A DNA stretch of 64,000 nt from Alviniconcha marisindica (Eukaryota > Mollusca > Gastropoda > Provannidae). The notes below the pieces were generated by a model. That model had not been told where the DNA came from and searched no databases. It was given only the letters and a program-made list of their open reading frames with translations. The stretch lies in contig JABMCL010002002.1 of the NCBI GenBank assembly GCA_018857735.1, positions 642,001 to 706,000 of the forward strand, written 5' to 3'. This document shows positions 55,401 to 61,069 of the stretch, piece after piece; position 1 is the stretch's first letter, and the number at the start of each line of letters is the position of its first letter. The translations under genes were made by a program, and so were the position numbers.

Positions 55401-56676
55401 AAATAACAGTGTCAGCAGAACATACACATGTATACACAACAACAAACAGTATGATAACCACACTGTCTTGACTAGTCAATACCATTTTGTAAAAAAAATG
55501 GCTGAGTGATTAAACAAACCAAGAACATAAAACATTCTCCTTATCTTATTGTTTGGCTGTCTTTTTCCTGCTTTTTTTCTTTCTTTCTCCCCCCCCCCCC
55601 CCACCTCCTCAACTTCTCAACACAGATATCATTTAAAATATCTGGCAGGCCAAATTGTTTACTGTCTAAACCTGGGTCTGCTTAGCAGTCAGCCTAAGTT
55701 TGCAATGATGCGGGTGTACTGTTTACAAGTTACAGTGGGGCAGGTGTACTGACCTCCTCTGGGTTGTACTTGGACAGCTGGCCGTCTCCGTTGAATTCCT
55801 CCAGTATATCTTTCACTTTCTTACTTGAGTCTGACACAGAGAATAGCATCATGACTTATGATGTGATGTAACTCTTGTACATGAACACAATTCAGTCTGG
55901 CACAGTGAACTATGTCATCACTTCCATAGTTATGTAGCCTTTGTACATGCTCACCATTCAGTCTGACTGACACAGAGAACAACCTCATCATTAATGAAGT
56001 TATGTAGCCTTTGTAGCACACAGACACCATTCAGTCAGACAGAGAAAATACCACCTAAGAGTTATGTAAACTTTGTGTAATAATATAGATTATACACCAT
56101 TCAACCTAACAAAAAGAACATCACTCATTAAGTTATGTAACCTCTGTACATGTTCACCACCTAGTCTGACATAGAGAATATCACTTACAAAGTTATGCAA
56201 GCTTTGTACATAGACACCATCCAGTCTGACCGAGAGAATACCATCTGTGAGTTATGTGACCTTTGTGTATATTATATAATACGCCATTTAGCCTGCAGTC
56301 TAATGCAGAGAATATTAAGAGTTATGTAAACTTTGATCTAGGATTCCAGGTTGAGCTCTGAACCCTGCCTCCCAGTTACATTCCTACAAGCTTTTCCTCT
56401 TCTTCTTCTTCCATAAAGTGGCCAGCATCATTCTGTTGATGATTCTTCGCTACTGTGGAGGTTGCGAAGATTTGGGTGATTTGTTGTAGTACTTAGTGAA
56501 CGTAGTATTGTGTTGGCTAGCGGAAAGCACAATGATCTGAGTCTGACACCAACATTCAAGTGCAGGTAAGAATTAAAAAAGAAAAAGAACAAAAAACAAC
56601 GAAGAAGCTTACATGAAATGTACTCCTGCATCTGATGAAACTCAGCTGGGCTGAGCTTCTGCCACTGTCGCGCCAT
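30867..56676 (-). CDS. Dgk: class I (EF-hand) diacylglycerol kinase, complete coding span, 23 exons
   Basis: It phosphorylates diacylglycerol to phosphatidic acid with ATP; class I enzymes are Ca2+-regulated and recruited to membranes. Spliced order, 5' to 3': recoverin-homology region (exons 1-5), EF-hands [12 protein letters not shown] (6-7) and [12 protein letters not shown] (8), C1a (9-10), C1b (11-12), linker (13), catalytic domain with NPKSGGKQG (14), GGDGT (15) and [12 protein letters not shown] (16), accessory domain (17-22), tail ending [10 protein letters not shown] (23). All 22 introns are GT-AG and phases match except across exon 5, which appears about 8 bases short. Allowing for that, the product is about 885 residues, against about 800 from memory for vertebrate beta/gamma forms; most of the excess is one Ser-rich insertion. 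The N-terminus resembles DGK beta/gamma more than alpha. The ATG sits in GCCACCACCATGGCG. Confidence 0.95.
31018..31280. repeat. purine-rich (GA/GGGA) tract in intron 22
   Basis: A GACA repeat at 31027-31055 and a G-homopolymer of about 21 at 31138-31158 lie within GA-rich sequence. Confidence 0.85.
31318..31378 (-). CDS. Dgk: Dgk exon 22 (accessory domain end)
   Basis: It encodes [20 protein letters not shown]; [15 protein letters not shown] is invariant in DGKs. Acceptor TTCTGCAG, donor GTATGT; phase 2 in, 0 out. Confidence 0.96.
31590..32200. repeat. about 55-60 bp degenerate tandem repeat in intron 21
   Basis: Copies share CCACTGAAAACTGATGGTGC and ATGAAGACCCACTCAAAACC. I see no junction sequence in the unit. 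Confidence 0.85.
32323..32443 (-). CDS. Dgk: Dgk exon 21 (accessory domain)
   Basis: It encodes [20 protein letters not shown] then [19 protein letters not shown], matching LEVVGLEGAMEMGQIxxGLxxxGxRLAQCS. Acceptor GTTTCAG, donor GTGAGT; phase 1 in, 2 out. Confidence 0.95.
32444..32860 (-). repeat. intron 20 array seeded by the exon 21 acceptor, with TCAAGGTCA motifs
   Basis: The degenerate unit of about 33-70 bp carries ACATCTGAAACATA (minus: TATGTTTCAGATGT), which is the exon 21 acceptor plus its first bases. It also carries AAGTCAAGGTCACTG. Perfect TCAAGGTCA occurs at least four times (near 32505, 32635, 32690, 32827), with several one-base variants. Confidence 0.85.
33225..33528. repeat. 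(CA)n-rich microsatellite in intron 20
   Basis: CA runs with ACACCC and ACAAAC variants reach right up to the exon 20 donor. A 28-bp direct duplication (GTTCCAGAATCAGAACTAAA) lies nearby at 33066-33122. Confidence 0.9.
33529..33739 (-). CDS. Dgk: Dgk exon 20 (accessory domain with basic insert)
   Basis: It encodes [34 protein letters not shown], then a Lys/Arg-rich stretch ([17 protein letters not shown]) and a Ser-rich end. NIPSxxGGxNLWGE is diagnostic for DGKs. The basic run is a potential nuclear-localisation or lipid-contact segment (inference). Acceptor TCTCAG; donor GTGTGT lies inside a CA/GT run. Phase 0 in, 1 out. Confidence 0.92.
33740..34260 (-). repeat. intron 19 minisatellite next to the exon 20 acceptor, about 25-30 bp unit
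   Basis: Units are of the type GACACAAAGACATTACTTGC plus AATA. Several contain TGAGACAC, matching the exon 20 acceptor (GTGTCTCAG on the minus strand). About 18 copies. Confidence 0.8.
34268..34358 (-). CDS. Dgk: Dgk exon 19 (accessory domain)
   Basis: It encodes [20 protein letters not shown] then [10 protein letters not shown], matching the conserved [14 protein letters not shown] block. Acceptor TTTGCAG, donor GTGAGA; phase 2 in, 0 out. Confidence 0.95.
34359..34499 (-). repeat. intron 18 duplication of the exon 19 acceptor region (about 83 bp, 2 copies)
   Basis: The segment around CTTTGCAGAATGAAGAACAA followed by GCTGTGG, spanning the acceptor and first 22 coding bases of exon 19, recurs at about 34421-34460. 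The flanking intronic part is also duplicated. Confidence 0.9.
34500..35350. other. intron 18, unique sequence
   Basis: AT-rich sequence with a C-homopolymer at about 34795-34810. No exon or element was recognised. Confidence 0.4.
35351..35415 (-). CDS. Dgk: Dgk exon 18 (accessory domain)
   Basis: It encodes [20 protein letters not shown] then S and part of Arg, matching [22 protein letters not shown] of DGKs, with Cys replacing Ala. Acceptor GTGACAG, donor GTGAGT; phase 0 in, 2 out. Confidence 0.95.
35845..36621 (-). repeat. intron 17 array of the exon 17 3' end plus donor, 69-bp unit, about 11 copies
   Basis: Each minus-strand unit reads CCTACAACATCATCAGCTAC then TTCTCCATCAGTGTG and GTGAGTAC, a copy of the last ~36 coding bases of exon 17 with its donor. 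About ten decoy donors follow the real one; two read GTAAGTAC, closer to consensus than the authentic GTGAGTAC. Since 69 is a multiple of 3, an antisense frame of 149 codons stays open; this is incidental. Confidence 0.93.
36622..36788 (-). CDS. Dgk: Dgk exon 17 (catalytic/accessory junction)
   Basis: It encodes [28 protein letters not shown], an acidic stretch, and [24 protein letters not shown] is strongly conserved in DGKs. Acceptor GTTTCAG, donor GTGAGT; phase 1 in, 0 out. Confidence 0.96.
37051..37761. mobile_element. piggyBac-type non-autonomous transposon (about 703 bp) in intron 16
   Basis: TTAA target duplications (37051-37054 and 37758-37761) flank termini CCCACCTGGCCC and, on the other strand, CCCACTTGGCCC (11 of 12 identical). 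TTAA duplication and CCC-start termini are the piggyBac superfamily hallmarks. The 703-bp interior has no transposase reading frame. The left flank (36985-37045) resembles 44780-44870, suggesting insertion into an older repeat. Confidence 0.85.
38394..38483 (-). CDS. Dgk: Dgk exon 16 (GTGNDLARC motif)
   Basis: It encodes [20 protein letters not shown] then [23 protein letters not shown] is invariant in DGKs. The next residue is normally Arg (RCLRWGGG) but reads Cys (TGT) here, consistent with a CpG C-to-T change. Acceptor CTTGCAG, donor GTGAGA; phase 1/1. Confidence 0.95.
38917..38952 (-). pseudogene. partial copy of the exon 15 3' end plus donor, intron 15
   Basis: On the minus strand, GGCTGGCTGCTGGACATGAT, then GG and GTACGG, resembles the true end GGTGGCTGCTGGATACCATG, then G and GTATGT. 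It is a single copy about 110 bp inside the intron. Confidence 0.7.
39031..39116 (-). CDS. Dgk: Dgk exon 15 (GGDGT motif)
   Basis: It encodes [20 protein letters not shown] then [13 protein letters not shown] is the ATP-binding/catalytic glycine motif. Acceptor TTGGTAG, donor GTATGT; phase 2 in, 1 out. Confidence 0.96.
39405..39668 (-). repeat. intron 14 repeats containing the exon 14 donor-side intron
   Basis: Copies share AGAGATCTCACGTGTAACTG, GTTTCAGGTATTGAACCTG and ACTGTCTTCTGTCA. The first bases of intron 14 (GTAAGAGATCTCACGTG) recur as GTGCAAGAGATCTCATGTG near 39560. Confidence 0.8.
39669..39838 (-). CDS. Dgk: Dgk exon 14 (catalytic domain start)
   Basis: It encodes [17 protein letters not shown], then [13 protein letters not shown] and [15 protein letters not shown] is the first nucleotide-binding motif of DGK catalytic domains. 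Acceptor TCTTGCAG, donor GTAAGA; phase 0 in, 2 out. Confidence 0.96.
40062..40154. repeat. (GT)n microsatellite in intron 13
   Basis: A pure GT run of about 90 bases. Purine-rich GA sequence fills 40419-40610 of the same intron, and a LINE-like ACTGA tail lies at 39990-40003. Confidence 0.95.
40613..40720 (-). CDS. Dgk: Dgk exon 13 (linker)
   Basis: It encodes [20 protein letters not shown] then [16 protein letters not shown], an acidic, Ser/Thr-rich linker between C1b and the catalytic domain. Acceptor TTCCTCAG, donor GTACGT; phase 0/0. The sequence is not conserved, so the call rests on phase, sites and position. Confidence 0.85.
40724..41100. repeat. about 70-bp tandem repeat in intron 12
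   Basis: Copies share CACTACAGTGCACATCAAAG, GTGTCCACTGCAAT and CATTTTGATACA. It starts three bases outside the exon 13 acceptor; the acceptor itself is not in the unit. Confidence 0.85.
41472..41570 (-). CDS. Dgk: Dgk exon 12 (C1b end)
   Basis: It encodes [20 protein letters not shown] then [13 protein letters not shown], matching the class I block that links C1b to the catalytic domain. Acceptor TTCCAG, donor GTACTG (weak); phase 0/0. This is the only intact copy of three. Confidence 0.92.
41655..41816 (-). pseudogene. two decayed copies of exon 12 with acceptors, in intron 11
   Basis: The copy at 41741-41816 reads [18 protein letters not shown] and then hits TGA. The copy at 41655-41715 is more diverged. 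Both keep a CTGTTACAG acceptor. They arose by tandem duplication of exon 12 plus its acceptor. Confidence 0.85.
41834..42200. mobile_element. possible piggyBac-type MITE end in intron 11
   Basis: TTAACCCTTTCATTGCCACA at 41831-41850 has the TTAA plus CCC-start typical of piggyBac-type termini. I found no matching right end, so the boundary is guessed. Confidence 0.3.
42228..42344 (-). CDS. Dgk: Dgk exon 11 (C1b, first part)
   Basis: It encodes [20 protein letters not shown] then [19 protein letters not shown], the second C1 domain with CxxC and HCxWC. Donor GTGAGT; phase 0/0. The acceptor is one of several identical-looking sites. Confidence 0.95.
42345..42700 (-). repeat. intron 10 array of exon 11 5' parts, 69-72 bp unit, 4 full decoy acceptors
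   Basis: Each minus-strand unit has an acceptor (TGTGACTGCAG) followed by the first coding bases of exon 11 (reading [14 protein letters not shown]), then breaks off and joins the next unit's intronic part. The real exon is the copy nearest the gene's 3' end (42228-42344). Confidence 0.92.
42721..42856. mobile_element. long-stem foldback (hairpin) in intron 10
   Basis: The arms 42721-42764 and 42813-42856 are 44 bp and reverse complementary at 43 positions. Pairing continues imperfectly inward (CAGTTG with CAACTG), leaving a loop of about 30 bases. Part of the arm resembles 58740-58765. It is most likely a MITE-like foldback; a transcribed hairpin RNA is an alternative. Confidence 0.8.
43122..43210 (-). 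CDS. Dgk: Dgk exon 10 (C1a, second part)
   Basis: It encodes [20 protein letters not shown] then [10 protein letters not shown], completing the C1a Cys/His set. Acceptor TTGCAG, donor GTAAGC; phase 1 in, 0 out. Confidence 0.94.
43356..43476. repeat. (CA)n microsatellite in intron 9
   Basis: Interrupted CA runs with an ACTC block near 43405-43420. Confidence 0.95.
43601..43718 (-). CDS. Dgk: Dgk exon 9 (C1a, first part)
   Basis: It encodes [20 protein letters not shown] then [18 protein letters not shown], the first half of an atypical C1 domain (His plus CxxC zinc ligands and GKQGLSC). Acceptor TTTCAG, donor GTGAGT; phase 0 in, 1 out. Confidence 0.95.
44065..44245. repeat. about 60-bp tandem repeat in intron 8, 3 copies
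   Basis: Copies share CTACCCCCACCCCATCCTCC and GGTCAAGCTAACA. There is no junction sequence in the unit. Confidence 0.85.
44541..44660 (-). CDS. Dgk: Dgk exon 8 (EF-hand 2)
   Basis: It encodes [26 protein letters not shown] and [14 protein letters not shown]. The loop [12 protein letters not shown] has all Ca2+-coordinating positions. Acceptor TTGACAG, donor GTAAGT; phase 0/0. Confidence 0.95.
44661..45876. other. intron 7
   Basis: It holds a (CA)n run at 44991-45051 and a segment (44780-44870) also found in part at 36985-37045. No further exon was recognised. Confidence 0.5.
45877..45951 (-). CDS. Dgk: Dgk exon 7 (between the EF-hands)
   Basis: It encodes [20 protein letters not shown] then SELKP, matching the helix between the two EF-hands of class I DGKs. 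The first Glu is loop position 12 of EF-hand 1. Acceptor TTGCAG, donor GTGAGT; phase 0/0. Confidence 0.93.
46061..46258. repeat. (CA)n microsatellites in intron 6
   Basis: Three CA blocks are separated by a CT-rich stretch and by GATGCAGGCCATCTCCTGCA, a segment resembling the acceptor-side sequence of exon 7 (TGCAGTCAATTTCCTGCA). Confidence 0.9.
46327..46376 (-). CDS. Dgk: Dgk exon 6 (EF-hand 1)
   Basis: It encodes [16 protein letters not shown], positions 1-11 of the first Ca2+-binding loop; Glu 12 comes from exon 7. Acceptor TGATTTCAG, donor GTGAGT. Phase 1 in, 0 out. Confidence 0.93.
46435..46958 (-). repeat. intron 5 array seeded by the exon 5 donor, 37-bp unit, 13 decoys
   Basis: The minus-strand unit contains CAGCTGGAGTGTGAGTGATC, while the true exon 5 end is AAGCTGGAATGTGAGTGATC. 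The array is built from the last bases of exon 5 plus its donor. Twelve decoys keep GTGAGT; one has GGTGAG in its place. Confidence 0.92.
46959..46992 (-). CDS. Dgk: Dgk exon 5, apparently frameshifted
   Basis: After acceptor CTGTAG the first frame reads VSLLGG, matching the conserved SLLEGG. The 3' part reads EEDKLE plus a T before donor GTGAGT, matching PEDKLEF. The two parts are in different frames. Relatives have five residues between SLL and EDKLE; here 7 bases stand where 15 are expected. A net loss of 8 bases restores the phase that exon 6 needs. This is either an assembly or consensus error in a G/A-rich run or a real lesion. Confidence 0.75.
47098..47640. repeat. 92-bp tandem repeat in intron 4, about 5-6 copies
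   Basis: The central copies are nearly identical: CTGTAAGAGGCATGTCACTG, ATGTCGGATCCACGGGTCTG and TCTCCAGTAATGGACCTGCA. On the minus strand each unit has two acceptor-like sites (CTCTTACAG and CCTGTTGCAG). I could not trace them to a known exon. Confidence 0.92.
48042..48200 (-). CDS. Dgk: Dgk exon 4 (Ser-rich insertion, second part)
   Basis: It encodes 53 residues including [20 protein letters not shown] and [16 protein letters not shown], low complexity and rich in Ser/His. Acceptor GTGACAG and donor GTAAGT at 48041 are strong, and phases (1 in, 1 out) match exons 3 and 5. It has no counterpart in vertebrate class I DGKs that I know of and could be a lineage-specific or alternative exon. 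Confidence 0.75.
48340..49060. repeat. about 17-18 bp minisatellite in intron 3
   Basis: The unit is CTGATGAGAGACCACC with many variants, about 40 copies over 0.7 kb. Reverse-strand open frames read as Ser/Gln/Leu repeats; they are compositional. Confidence 0.9.
49065..52388. other. intron 3, unique sequence
   Basis: Within intron 3 (48201-53067) this 3.3-kb part is mostly AT-rich unique sequence with a short GT run (50380-50409). No exon with class I DGK similarity and no mobile element were recognised. Confidence 0.4.
52389..52441. repeat. (CA)n microsatellite in intron 3
   Basis: A pure CA run preceded by three CAGACAGC units. Confidence 0.95.
53068..53455 (-). CDS. Dgk: Dgk exon 3 (recoverin-homology region and start of the Ser-rich insertion)
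   Basis: It opens [20 protein letters not shown], the recoverin-homology block of class I DGKs, and reaches HVKDV, where relatives continue directly into CYxSLLEGG. Here the exon instead runs on for 69 residues rich in Ser, His and Gly before the donor CAG/GTACAG at 53067. Phase 0 in, 1 out. The open frame continues past the donor, so a longer isoform is possible. Confidence 0.88.
54360..55175 (-). repeat. intron 2 array seeded by the exon 3 acceptor, about 60-65 bp units, about 12 copies
   Basis: Minus-strand units carry TTCTGTAAGCTAAGAGCAGA followed by GTTGTTCCTGTTGCAG, almost the same as the real exon 3 acceptor region at 53456-53500. Two units alternate in a higher-order repeat of about 120 bp. 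Two more degenerate copies lie next to exon 3 (53456-53600). Confidence 0.85.
55754..55830 (-). CDS. Dgk: Dgk exon 2
   Basis: It encodes [20 protein letters not shown] then YNPEE, aligning with the YSTKKLKDVLEEF block of class I DGKs. Acceptor TGTGTCAG, donor GTCAGT; phase 1 in, 0 out. Confidence 0.93.
55831..56340 (-). repeat. intron 1 array seeded by the exon 2 acceptor, about 62-bp unit, about 8 copies
   Basis: On the minus strand each copy holds a version of TATTCTCTGTGTCAGACT, in which CAG is the exon 2 acceptor and ACT its first coding bases, followed upstream by ATAACT and TACAAAGG segments. The copy nearest the exon is the functional one; the others are decoys of decreasing quality. 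Confidence 0.85.
56613..56676 (-). CDS. Dgk: Dgk exon 1 (start codon)
   Basis: It encodes [20 protein letters not shown] plus S and the first base of a Tyr codon. LSPxEFxQxQxY is the class I DGK N-terminal signature. The start sits in a near-perfect Kozak context. Donor GTAAGC at 56612; phase 1. Confidence 0.93.
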
Positions 56677-57110
56677 GGTGGTGGCTGTCGTCAGCTGTCA
56701 AGGGCGGTGTGTGGACTCCACCCCACTTGGGCCAACGTTTGCAGCCTGTCCTCACCGATGCTCACACACATGTAGACTGCTGCTTCCCCATCAGCGTCCA
56801 AGCAAAAAGGTCTAGTGGAGCAGTTTCTGCGACAGAAAGACATGTTTTCATGCAGTTTTGTGCTTGGCTTCTTCCTTTGTTTGAGTTTCTTGAAAAGAGG
56901 CTAGGCCCCATTGAAAACATTGAAGACAGCTCTCTGAAACAATGACTGTCTCTATCTGTACCTCAGGAAATTCCTGTTTGCATGGGTTGGCGACCTGTGC
57001 TGCCCAACACCTGTTTTATGGCACCTTCCAGCAGTAATGTTACATGATTACTGCCACCCTCCCCTTTGACAATACTAAGTGGTTCGATAATAGAAATGGT
57101 TCAAAAATGT
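56677..57110 (-). promoter_or_regulatory. 5' flank / putative 5' UTR of Dgk
   Basis: On the minus strand the bases just before the ATG give GCCACCACCATGG, a strong Kozak context. No TATA box or CpG cluster is evident here; an upstream non-coding exon is possible. Confidence 0.4.
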
Positions 57111-57222
57111 GCTATTAAAAGCTAGTCATTCATGTAGAATCACATGTGAGTGCAGTGAGTCTGCTCGAGAGTGGAGAATAGTGCTACATAAGTAATCATC
57201 AATCAAAAATCAGTCAATCAAT
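57111..57222 (+). mobile_element. SINE family A 3' fragment
   Basis: It matches the last ~110 bp of the family (AGCTAGTCATTCATGTAGAA, CAGTGAGTCTGCTCGAGAG, then the ATCATCAATC tail). Confidence 0.8.
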
Positions 57223-57484
57223 AGTCAAAAATAAAGAAACTGAACACATTTTTGTTTTTGTATTTTTGTTACACTCTGCCTGCTAGACCCAAACCATGCT
57301 CTGTCAAAGCAGCCACAAGGATCTCCAGCACTGCTCTCACAAAACCTATGTCCTTGCTGGGTATTAAAAACAAATGATGTACATGCATTCTTCTTGCTCA
57401 AACACCCTTCCCCACCCACATCTCCAGATGCACACATACACTCACCCACCACTGGCTCTAAATTAATCTAAGCCATCATTCACA

Positions 57485-57611
57485 TGACTCTCTCTCTCTC
57501 CCTTTCTCACTTCTGGTCTGAAGTAATGGCTAATGAATCGCCCTCCCTCTCTCTCTCATCCACACTCAAGCATACACATTCTGCAGTGAAGTATCTAAGC
57601 CGCCGCCCCCC

Positions 57612-57642
<31 letters not shown>

Positions 57643-57855
57643 CTTCTTTCTCTCTCTCATCCAAGGTTTGACACTGCAGTATCTAACTCTTAAGACTACT
57701 CTGTCTCTTTCTCTCTCACTGTGGGACTTGGGTAAGAAGTATCTGAGACAGACTGATCTCTCTCTCTCTCTTTCTCTCTAAACTCCCCCTCCCCCCCCCC
57801 AATTAATTATTTCAAGTCTAAAATAACTGAGACCTCTCTCTCTTTCTCTCTCATG

Positions 57856-57865
<10 letters not shown>
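57485..57865. repeat. CT-rich degenerate repeat, about 80-bp unit
   Basis: Copies share CTCTCTCTCTCTTTCTCTC, an AAGTATCTAA-type segment and a C-homopolymer (for example 57606-57628), followed by CA runs at 57858-57890. Confidence 0.7.
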
Positions 57866-57890
<25 letters not shown>

Positions 57891-58039
57891 GTATCCGAGA
57901 CTGACTAATGCCCCTGTCTCTCTGTTCTCATTACTCACTTTCAGATCTGAAATTCTGTCCTTCTCTCTCAACATATGTCAATCATGCCAAGCAAGGAATT
58001 CACCCAGGATAGCCACGGCCCATTATGCCCGCTCCATAA

Positions 58040-58200
58040 TTAGTTGCAGGTCAACAGAATTTCATCATCACGGCGGCGAGAGAGCCGGAGAGATGCGTAT
58101 CGCACGGCGGAGCAACAGCCTACGTCAAGCTCAGTGGGCCAGCCCCGGACCACTGTCACTGACTACGTCACAAACACCGTGGGTTTCCTAGGCAACCGGA
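58040..58200 (-). promoter_or_regulatory. CpG-rich patch, candidate promoter or first exon
   Basis: It contains CGGCGGCGAGAGAGCCGGAG, ATCGCACGGCGG and a CRE-like CTACGTCAC, a CpG density well above the surrounding AT-rich sequence. It lies 1.4-1.5 kb upstream of the Dgk start codon. Promoter function is inferred only from composition and position. Confidence 0.35.
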
Positions 58201-58404
58201 CACAAGACATCAATAGTTGTACCAAGATTGCAAGATTCTCGTTTTGTGTGTCCATTCCCCCCCCCCCCCCCTCTTTTTTCTTTCTCTCTTTTCTTTTTCT
58301 TCTTCCCCTCCTGCTAGCGCCTCTAAGCTGGCCCGGTCCACCTCAGAGAGAAAGTGTGTGTGTGTGTGTGTGTGTGAGGGGGGGGGGGGGGGGGGGGGGA
58401 TGAG

Positions 58405-58407
<3 letters not shown>

Positions 58408-58451
<44 letters not shown>
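58408..58451. repeat. (TA)n microsatellite
   Basis: A pure TA run preceded by a GT run (58354-58376) and a G-homopolymer (58379-58399). Confidence 0.95.
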
Positions 58452-58455
<4 letters not shown>

Positions 58456-58677
58456 TGAGAAAGGCGGAGACAGTGCACATTATTTTAGAGGGTAACGGAG
58501 TATACTCAAAGTCTGTAATTTATACACAGACCTTTGGTACTAAGCACAGTTATCCCCTCCCCCCCCCCCCCCCAATCCCCATAAACTATGCAATGGATAC
58601 AAACAACAATGGGCACCTCATTGCACATACAAATACCCTGCTAACATTCAAAACAGAAAAGATTCTGCATGCATTGA

Positions 58678-58865
58678 TTAACCCCTTCAATGCTATAGTC
58701 TACACATTTCCAGGCTGAAATGTGCATACACATGCCTGCAAACACTATATTTTCTGTTCCTGTAACATCTCTACTGTTAATATTGTGCATTTTTACATGC
58801 TAACGTGAAAAAGAAAACAAAAAGGCTCAAGGATTTAAACTGCTGGGCAGTGAAAGTGTTCATAT
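58678..58865. mobile_element. possible TTAA-type MITE
   Basis: The left end TTAACCCCTTCAATGC and right end GGGCAGTGAAAGTGTT are imperfect inverted repeats in the style of piggyBac-type termini. Internal sequence shares ACACTATATTTTCTGT with the foldback in Dgk intron 10. The right TTAA is not preserved. Confidence 0.4.
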
Positions 58866-58869
58866 AGCA

Positions 58870-59040
58870 AGTATAACGATGTATGTAACCCCCATACAGC
58901 AATTTAGCATTTGTCCAGATAGCCTTTTTTTTCTTTCTTTTTAAAAGTACTAAAGTACTCATGGGACACCTTAATTCAACTGGCAATAAATTCCAAAGAA
59001 CAGGCCCTGAGTAATTTATGCTTGATTTTAACATACTATC
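58870..59040 (-). pseudogene. LINE RT C-terminal fragment
   Basis: The minus strand reads SSINYSGPVLWNLLPVELRC then STLVLLKRKKKK, matching the GPxLWNxLPxxLR / LKxxLK end of LINE reverse transcriptases. Short and isolated. Confidence 0.6.
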
Positions 59041-59125
59041 CTCGGTATTGGCACATTCAGTGAGAAAGAGAGACTGACTGACATAACTTTATTACACAAG
59101 AGAGAGCTCAGAAGAGAGAGAGAGA

Positions 59126-59164
<39 letters not shown>

Positions 59165-59356
59165 ACTTGAAAAATTTGTTTTACCGGGATTGTAGTTTAT
59201 GTTCCATCACACCTAACAACTAGTCCTTGCTAAGCGACTGATGAGTAATCAAAAATTGATTAAAATAATATACATTTTTTTTTTTTTACCAGGTATCATT
59301 TATACTATACATATGAAGCATGAATAATGAGTAAAACAAAAATTATACATGAAGCA

Positions 59357-59360
<4 letters not shown>

Positions 59361-59443
<83 letters not shown>

Positions 59444-59520
59444 CAGAGAGAGACAGAGACAGAGACAGAGACAGAGAGACAGACAGACAGAGACAGACAG
59501 ACAGAGTGAGACAGAAAGAG
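59361..59520. repeat. (GA)n / (GACA)n microsatellite
   Basis: A pure GA run grades into GACAGA repeats. A GACA run also occurs at 59130-59163. Confidence 0.95.
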
Positions 59521-59699
59521 TGAGAGATACTGCAGATGGCTTATTGTAGTTTTGTACTTTGGCCATAAGCCCCCAAACAGGCGAACACACAAACTAAATA
59601 ATACACACAGACACAAAAGAAAAAGAAGAAGAAAAAAACAAACTGACAAATAAAACTTCAACAACAACAAAACCAGATGACAGAGAGAGAGAGAGATAG

Positions 59700-59858
59700 A
59701 GAGGCGACCACTCTACCAAATAACGTGATCCAACAGACGATCACGATAGTCAACAAGCTGTTGACTGGCTTTCCAGCATTCTTCCTCCTTGTGCTTGGAG
59801 TTAATTTGATGCTGACCACACAAAGCACAGTTTGCAATCTCAGCTCAAATGACCCATA

Positions 59859-59929
<71 letters not shown>

Positions 59930-60185
59930 AGCCTAACAAATGATGTGATCCAATGACTCTACCAAGTGACATGCACAATCCGACAGATTCTACCAAGTGA
60001 CATGATAATATCCGACAGACGATCACGATAGCAAACAAGTTAGGGACACTGAGCATGACACGCCACATCAGTTCGACCTGAAACAATTTACTTCTTTAAC
60101 CAACTACCAAGTGTTTGGCTCAACAGACTCTATAGTGACATGATATCCGATGAACGATCATGGCATAAGCCAGCCAGCCAGTGGT
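59700..60185. repeat. about 50-55 bp degenerate tandem repeat interrupted by (TA)n
   Basis: Copies share CTACCAAGTGACATGATAAT, CCGACAGACGATCACGATAG and CAAACAAG. A (TA)n run at 59861-59925 splits the array. Confidence 0.75.
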
Positions 60186-60985
60186 GAACACAGAAATGAA
60201 GGCTGCAGCCTCAGTTCGACTCAATGGGATTATGAGGTGATGATTGTCCCAAGGGATGTGATCTGACCATGAGGGCCAGCCAACTTGTACCTGAGCCGTA
60301 AGCTCCGGATATAGGGCCAGTCAATGGCTGCCAGTTTGCCCACCGTTTCTGTGCCTGAGGCATAGCCTGCCTGTAACATAATTATGGATCTGTGGAGGGA
60401 CCAAATAATCCATGTCTGACGCTTGCATTACTACACTGACATAATGTCATCTTTACTTTAAATCTCTCATGGCAAAAGTGACTCCAGTAAAATAAATTCC
60501 TGGCAGTAGGTAAAGCATGTGTGGCTATATTCTGACCTATTCCAGGCTTTACATGGAGAGCATTTCTCAGCTCTGGGCAAAAGCCATCACCAAGGAGGAC
60601 ACTGCCGAAAGCATTTGGAGAATTCAAGTATACCCAGTGTGCGGAACGAACGTGACCCACAACACATTTGCAGTTAACATGTACGTGCGATCAGTCTGTC
60701 TTGTCTCCAGATATGCTGATGGATAGCTGGTTACATGGCTCCTTTATGTTTCACCAGAAAGCGCATGTGCTCTCTCTCTCTCTTGAGAAACAGACAATGC
60801 ACAAATGCAGTGGAAAGGAAGCCAAAGGTTGGCCAGTCAAAACCGCAGAAAGGTTGGATGAAAATAGGTTCTGTAAGCAGCCCCCAACTCTAGGCAACCT
60901 GGCAAGAGGCTAGAGGGCCAGTAAGCCTGTGGTCATCACACATCACCCTCCTTCTCCCTTCTCTCTCTCAAAGCTCCATTATTCA
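60186..60985. other. upstream flank without a recognised gene
   Basis: Unique sequence with no coding signature, RNA gene or element that I recognise. Confidence 0.35.
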
Positions 60986-60993
60986 CCTCCAGC

Positions 60994-61066
<73 letters not shown>
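60994..61066. repeat. (TA)n microsatellite
   Basis: A pure TA run of about 70 bases. Confidence 0.95.
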
Positions 61067-61069
<3 letters not shown>

